This document shows positions 6,062 to 9,123 of a DNA stretch of 9,123 bases, piece after piece. The notes below the pieces were generated by a model, which was given only the letters and a program-made list of their open reading frames with translations, ran no database searches and had not been told where the DNA came from. Origin of the DNA: Acidimicrobiia bacterium (GTDB lineage Bacteria > Actinomycetota > Acidimicrobiia > Acidimicrobiales > CATQHL01); the NCBI GenBank assembly GCA_021296435.1, contig JAGWAK010000086.1:1-9123 (forward strand), read 5' to 3'. The position numbers and the translations under genes were made by a program. How positions within the stretch are numbered: the stretch's first letter is position 1; each line of letters begins with the position of its first letter.

Positions 6062-7099
6062 ATGCCTCTCGCAACCGGCGCGCGCGTCGCTGCTCTCACA
6101 CTCGCCGCAGCCGCGGCCTCGCTGCTCGTGCTCGCGCCCGGGCCCGCCGCCGGCCAGGGCCGGGACGCCCCGGCCGAATCGTACGCCGCGCCCCGCACCG
6201 CCTGGGGCGACCCCGACCTGCAGGGCATCTGGTCGAATACCACCTCGACGCCGTTCGAGCGGCCGGCCGAGTTCGGCGAGCGGGCGTTCCTGACCGACGA
6301 GGAGTTCGCGGCCGCGCAGGCGGACGCCGTCGCGCGGGTGCAGGCCGCGGAGGTGTCGTCGAACGAGGGCTCGACGGCCGGACCCGACCATTGGTACGAG
6401 CACCTGGGCAGGGTCTCCAACCGCACCTCGCAGGTCGTGGATCCGCCCGACGGCCAGGTGCCGGCCCTGACCGCCGAGGCGCGCGAGCGGCACATCATCG
6501 GGACCGTGAACCGCGAGCGGCTCGCGATGCCGTTCGATTCGTGGGAGGACCTGAGCCCCTGGGACCGCTGCATCACGCGCAGCATCCCCGGCTCCATGTT
6601 CCCCACCTTCTACAACAACAACTACCAGATCCTGCAGATCCCGGGCTACGTCGTGATCCTCTACGAGATGATCCACGACGCGCGGATCATCCCGATCGAC
6701 GGCCGGCCGGCGCTCGACGGCGGTGTCCGCCAGTGGATGGGCGATTCGCGGGGCCACTGGGAAGGCGACACGCTCGTCGTCGAGGTGGGGAACTTCACGG
6801 ATCAGACGCCCCTGCATCCCGTGCGCGGCGAGCCCTCGCAGGTGGCCCACAGCGCCGACCTGCGGGTGGTCGAGCGCTTCACGCGGGTCGACCCCTACTC
6901 CATCGAGTACGAGGTCACGATCGACGACCCGCGCACGTTCGTTCGCGACTGGACCGTGGCGCTGCCGCTGACCAGCGCCGGCGCCCCCGACCACATGCTC
7001 GAGTACGCCTGCCAGGAGGGCCAGCAGGCGGTGCGCAACATCCTCAGCGGTGCGCGGGCGCAGGAGCGGCGGGCCGCCGCGGCCGACGCCGGCCGCTGA
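6062..7099 (+). CDS. Exported protein of unknown function with W-G-D-P-D-L-Q-G-I-W motif
   Basis: A 345-aa protein with a Sec signal peptide (residues 1 to about 31, Ala/Leu-rich core ending P-A-A-G-Q). I recognise the pattern as a recurrent exported family common in Acidobacteriota and some Proteobacteria but know no assigned function. Landmarks are W-G-D-P-D-L-Q-G-I-W (48-57), W-D-R-C-I-T-R-S-I-P-G-S-M-F-P (167-181), Y-N-N-N-Y-Q-I-L-Q-I-P-G (184-195), G-H-W-E-G-D-T-L-V-V-E-V (231-242), E-R-F-T-R-V-D-P (271-278) and Y-A-C-Q-E-G (315-320). The second half looks beta-rich. Cys170 and Cys317 could form a disulfide in the periplasm. The start is secure: AAGGAGG (6050-6056) lies 5 nt before the ATG. 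It follows the epoxide hydrolase on the same strand but has its own candidate promoter. No catalytic site can be assigned, and ligand binding or an enzyme role are both possible. Confidence 0.88.
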   Translation: MPLATGARVAALTLAAAAASLLVLAPGPAAGQGRDAPAESYAAPRTAWGDPDLQGIWSNTTSTPFERPAEFGERAFLTDEEFAAAQADAVARVQAAEVSSNEGSTAGPDHWYEHLGRVSNRTSQVVDPPDGQVPALTAEARERHIIGTVNRERLAMPFDSWEDLSPWDRCITRSIPGSMFPTFYNNNYQILQIPGYVVILYEMIHDARIIPIDGRPALDGGVRQWMGDSRGHWEGDTLVVEVGNFTDQTPLHPVRGEPSQVAHSADLRVVERFTRVDPYSIEYEVTIDDPRTFVRDWTVALPLTSAGAPDHMLEYACQEGQQAVRNILSGARAQERRAAAADAGR

Positions 7100-7115
7100 A
7101 CGGCGGGCGCCCGAC

Positions 7116-7133
7116 CCGGCCAGCGGCCGGTTT
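7116..7133 (+). terminator. Possible terminator hairpin after the exported orphan gene
   Basis: CCGGCC (7116-7121), loop AGC, GGCCGG (7125-7130) is followed by TTT. The stem is GC-rich and placed 16 nt after the stop codon, but the T-run is only three bases. A 10-bp palindrome CGGGCGCCCG (7104-7113) sits just before it. The same stem could also help end the converging ankyrin transcript. Confidence 0.45.
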
Positions 7134-7145
7134 GAGGACCTCCCG

Positions 7146-8651
7146 TCACGATTGGGGCAGCACGCCGGCCCGCTTCATCACCGCGCGAATGGCGGCGGCG
7201 GTGGCCGGGTTGTCCTGGATGCCCTGGCCGAGGGGCACGCTCTCGACGATGTCGAGCGGGATCCACTCGCGCGAGTTCGGCCGGTTCCAGATCGCGGGGT
7301 CGGCACCGGCCTCGGCGAGGAACGCCACCACCGTCGGCACGTGCTTGTAGGCGGCACCGTGCATGACGGTCTGGCCGTTGTCGTCGACCCCGTTCAGGTC
7401 TCCGCCGAGCTCCAGGGCCGCCTTGACCGCCTCCAGGACCTCGGGCTCGGTGCCCGGGTCCTCGCCCGGCGACGAGGTGCCGACGCCGGCCGCGACCATG
7501 ATGGGGGTGGTGCCGTCCTCGTTCGGCAGCAGCGGGTCGGCGCCGAGCTCGGCGAGCAGGCGCATCAGGGGCGCGTCGGCGGTGCGGGCGGCGAGCAGGA
7601 ACGGCGTGCCGCCGATGAAGTTCAGGCGGGTGATGCCCGCGGGGGGACGGGTGGTGACCCGGGCGTTCAAGTCGGCGCCAGCCGCGGCGATCTTCTTCAC
7701 GAACTCGAGGCTCGTCATGTCGCCGGAGCCCTTGGGCGCCGGGTTGTTGCTGCCGGCGATGCCCGCCTTGCGCACCCACGAAACCTGGTGCAGCGCGGTC
7801 CAGCCGCGGGAGTCCACGTTGACGTCGGCGCCCCGGTCGACCAGCAGGCCGGCGATCTCGTAGTGGGCGTTGGCGGCGGCGAGGAGGAAGGCGTTCAGGC
7901 CGGTCGCCTCGGCCCCGGCGCTGGTGCCGCCCCGGCGCCGCTCCTCGATGACCGGCAGCGACTCCTCGACGTCGACGCCCGCCTCGAGCAGCGTCTGGAC
8001 GACGCCGATCCTTCCTTCGCGAACCGCGAACAGCAGCGGGGTCCAACCACGCTCGGACCGGGCGCCGGCGTCGGCGCCGTGCGACAGCATGGCCGGGATG
8101 ACGTGGGCATGCCCCCTGGCCGCCGCCCACATCAGCGCCGTCTGCCCGCGCCATGCCTCGGCCGCGTTCACGTCGGCGCCGCGGTCGAGCAGCAGCTCCA
8201 CCACGTCCAGCGCCCCGGTTCGCGCCGCCGTCATCAGCGCCGTCTCGCCCTCGGCCAGCGTCGTGTTCGGATCGACCCCCGCGTCGAGGAGCAGCCGGAC
8301 GACGGCGGCGTTGCCGTTCACGCAGGCGAGGGCGACGGGCGCCACCCCGTAGCGGTTGGTCGCCGCCGCGTCCGCGCCCGCCGCCAGCAGCAGCTCGACG
8401 ATGCCCGCGTCGTCGGCGTGCACGGCCCGGTGGAGCGGCGTGGTGCCGTCGGGCTCGGCCGCGGTGACGTCGGCGCCGCGGTCGAGCGCCGCCCGCACGC
8501 CGGCCTCGTCACCCGCCCTGATGGCGTCGAGCAGCCCGGCGTCGACCGCCTCGGCCGCGGCGGCGCTGGCCGCGCCGGCAACGGCGACGCCGGCAACGAA
8601 CAGCCACGCGGCAATCGGACGAATCCAGGGACAACGCATCGAACAGTGCAT
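7146..8651 (-). CDS. Exported ankyrin-repeat protein
   Basis: A 501-aa protein with a signal peptide (residues 1 to about 33: basic start, hydrophobic core W-L-F-V-A-G-V-A-V-A, Ala-rich cleavage region), followed almost entirely by ankyrin repeats. I count about eleven units from residue 37 to the end, with classical T-P-L-H / T-A-L-M starts (71-74, 137-140, 171-174, 204-206) and G-A-D / G-V-D turns. The repeat starting near 262 is interrupted by a Gly/Asn/Pro-rich insert (about 277-301), and the one near 350 by an acidic loop (361-374). Such proteins bind partner proteins, and no catalytic domain is present. Export suggests a periplasmic scaffold or inhibitor role, which is inference. ATG8651 is preferred over the ATG four codons later because CCTCC on the + strand (GGAGG on the coding strand) lies 6 nt upstream of it. 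It follows the DUF1552 gene by 92 nt on the same strand, an association I recognise from Acidobacteriota genomes. Confidence 0.93.
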   Translation of the reverse strand: MHCSMRCPWIRPIAAWLFVAGVAVAGAASAAAAEAVDAGLLDAIRAGDEAGVRAALDRGADVTAAEPDGTTPLHRAVHADDAGIVELLLAAGADAAATNRYGVAPVALACVNGNAAVVRLLLDAGVDPNTTLAEGETALMTAARTGALDVVELLLDRGADVNAAEAWRGQTALMWAAARGHAHVIPAMLSHGADAGARSERGWTPLLFAVREGRIGVVQTLLEAGVDVEESLPVIEERRRGGTSAGAEATGLNAFLLAAANAHYEIAGLLVDRGADVNVDSRGWTALHQVSWVRKAGIAGSNNPAPKGSGDMTSLEFVKKIAAAGADLNARVTTRPPAGITRLNFIGGTPFLLAARTADAPLMRLLAELGADPLLPNEDGTTPIMVAAGVGTSSPGEDPGTEPEVLEAVKAALELGGDLNGVDDNGQTVMHGAAYKHVPTVVAFLAEAGADPAIWNRPNSREWIPLDIVESVPLGQGIQDNPATAAAIRAVMKRAGVLPQS

Positions 8652-8657
8652 GGAATA

Positions 8658-8675
8658 CCTCCGCGGCTCCCGCGG
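8658..8675 (-). promoter_or_regulatory. Hairpin overlapping the ankyrin gene ribosome binding site
   Basis: CCGCGG occurs at 8661-8666 and 8670-8675 with a 3-nt gap, so the - strand transcript can form a 6-bp stem that takes in two bases of the GGAGG ribosome binding site (8662-8658). It could lower translation of the ankyrin gene, but may be incidental in GC-rich DNA. Confidence 0.3.
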
Positions 8676-8690
8676 TCGCCGGCAACGACG

Positions 8691-8726
8691 CGCGGGCTGC
8701 CGGCCCGGTGCGGCCGACAGCCCGCG
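8691..8726 (-). terminator. Strong stem-loop between DUF1552 and ankyrin genes
   Basis: CGCGGGCTG (8691-8699) pairs with CAGCCCGCG (8718-8726). After one C-A mismatch, CGGCC (8701-8705) pairs with GGCCG (8712-8716), leaving a 6-nt loop: 14 paired bases in all. It begins 17 nt past the DUF1552 stop on the - strand. No T-run follows, so it may be a factor-dependent terminator, an attenuator for the ankyrin gene, or an mRNA-stabilising 3' end. Confidence 0.5.
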
Positions 8727-8743
8727 ATCCCTCCCGCCGCGCG

Positions 8744-9123
8744 TTACAGCGACAACGGCTCGACGATCTCGCCTACCCGGCCGGTGCTGTCGGCGAAGTC
8801 GTCCAGGTGCACCCCCACGTCGTCGAGCAGCGTCAGGTGCAGGTTCGCCATCGGCGTCAGCTCGGCGTACTCGACGTGCCGCCCGCCGGCGATGCGCGAC
8901 CCCGCGCCGCTGGCCACCACGATCGGCAGGTTGCGGTGGTCGTGCACGTTGGGGTTGCCGAGACCGCTGCCGAGCATGTAGGTAGTGTGGTCGAGCAGGC
9001 TGCCGTCGCCGTCCTCGGTCGCCGCGAGCCGGTCGACCATGTAGGCGAAGAGCGACACGTGGTACTGGTTGATCTTCGCGAGCTGGGCCAGCTTCTCGGG
9101 GTTGTCGAGGTGGTGCGACGTCG
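8744..9123 (-). CDS. DUF1552 family protein, C-terminal part (cut by window edge)
   Basis: The last 125 residues of a protein whose start lies beyond base 9123. They open with T-S-H-H-L-D-N-P-E-K-L and continue A-K-I-N-Q-Y-H-V-S-L-F-A-Y-M, then D-G-D-G-S-L-L-D-H and L-G-S-G-L-G, V-H-D-H-R-N-L-P-I-V-V-A, G-G-R-H-V-E-Y, T-P-M-A-N-L-H-L-T-L-L-D. This is the characteristic end of DUF1552, a family of exported proteins of about 430-480 aa, often with a Tat signal, found mainly in Planctomycetes, Verrucomicrobia, Myxococcota and Acidobacteriota. They commonly neighbour DUF1592 / planctomycete-type cytochrome genes. The fold is related to sulfatase-like DUF1501 proteins; that relation and any catalytic role are from memory and uncertain. 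The stop is TAA at 8746-8744. The open frame runs through to the edge, so an apparent internal GTG start at 9058 is not real. Confidence 0.9.
   Translation of the reverse strand, partial: TSHHLDNPEKLAQLAKINQYHVSLFAYMVDRLAATEDGDGSLLDHTTYMLGSGLGNPNVHDHRNLPIVVASGAGSRIAGGRHVEYAELTPMANLHLTLLDDVGVHLDDFADSTGRVGEIVEPLSL

Noticed and set aside
4631..6994. 787-codon open frame on the - strand, opposite the epoxide hydrolase and the orphan gene
   Set aside because: It is an antisense shadow of two well-supported + strand genes. Its translation is rich in Arg, Gly, Ala and His with no recognisable domain. Long antisense frames are expected at this GC content.
7146..8651. Near-repetitive DNA in the ankyrin gene as a CRISPR or tandem repeat array
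   Set aside because: The repetition follows the roughly 33-residue ankyrin protein repeat and diverges at the DNA level; there are no identical repeats with unique spacers.
7050..8981. 643-codon + strand frame opposite the ankyrin and DUF1552 genes
   Set aside because: The - strand frame holds eleven ankyrin repeats and the DUF1552 end, while the + frame is compositionally biased and domainless. It also overlaps the end of the orphan gene.
8744..9058. Small separate 104-codon gene starting at 9058
   Set aside because: The frame continues to the window edge with the typical DUF1552 sequence (N-P-E-K-L ... K-I-N-Q-Y-H), so it is the tail of a larger gene.
1..9123. Defence island, toxin-antitoxin pair, prophage or IS element
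   Set aside because: No nuclease, methylase, transposase, phage or antitoxin family is recognised, and all coding space is explained by metabolic or exported proteins.

Overview
The window is about 70% GC by eye, with no tRNA, rRNA, IS element, phage gene or CRISPR array. It holds seven protein-coding genes: six complete and one cut by the right edge. The mix suggests an acidobacterium of the Vicinamibacterales / subgroup 6 kind: an exported ankyrin-repeat protein next to a DUF1552 protein, an exported protein with a W-G-x-P-D-L-x-G-x-W motif, a Tat-type epoxide hydrolase and a secreted COG1228-type amidohydrolase. This placement is an inference from family content; no marker gene is present.

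Left part (158-3178, + strand): a compact three-gene operon encodes a Gfo/Idh/MocA NAD(P)-dependent oxidoreductase, a GMC flavoprotein oxidoreductase with an unusual cysteine cluster, and a VOC-fold metalloenzyme. The genes are 4 nt apart and then overlap by 4 nt, and all three start with GTG. Two redox enzymes of families often active on sugars, polyols or alcohols plus a metal-dependent VOC enzyme look like consecutive steps on one small molecule. The substrate cannot be read from this window. The proteins lack signal peptides and should act in the cytoplasm.

Middle part (3179-7099): a structured convergent spacer is followed by a secreted amidohydrolase on the - strand (3325-4545). Divergent from it is a Tat-exported epoxide hydrolase (4697-5998, + strand). 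The 151-bp spacer between them carries a 15-bp perfect palindrome, a possible shared operator. The epoxide hydrolase is followed after 63 nt by an exported protein of unknown function (6062-7099), which has a consensus TATAAT box in front of it. These three products are predicted to work outside the cytoplasm, on epoxide, amide or cyclic-amide type substrates, as scavenging or detoxifying hydrolases.

Right part (7146-9123, - strand): a DUF1552 protein (C-terminal part only) is followed by an exported protein with about eleven ankyrin repeats. A strong 14-bp stem-loop lies between them.

No defence system, toxin-antitoxin pair or mobile element was recognised. The best candidates for something undescribed are the Gfo-GMC-VOC operon with its Cys-rich GMC enzyme, and the orphan exported family at 6062-7099.
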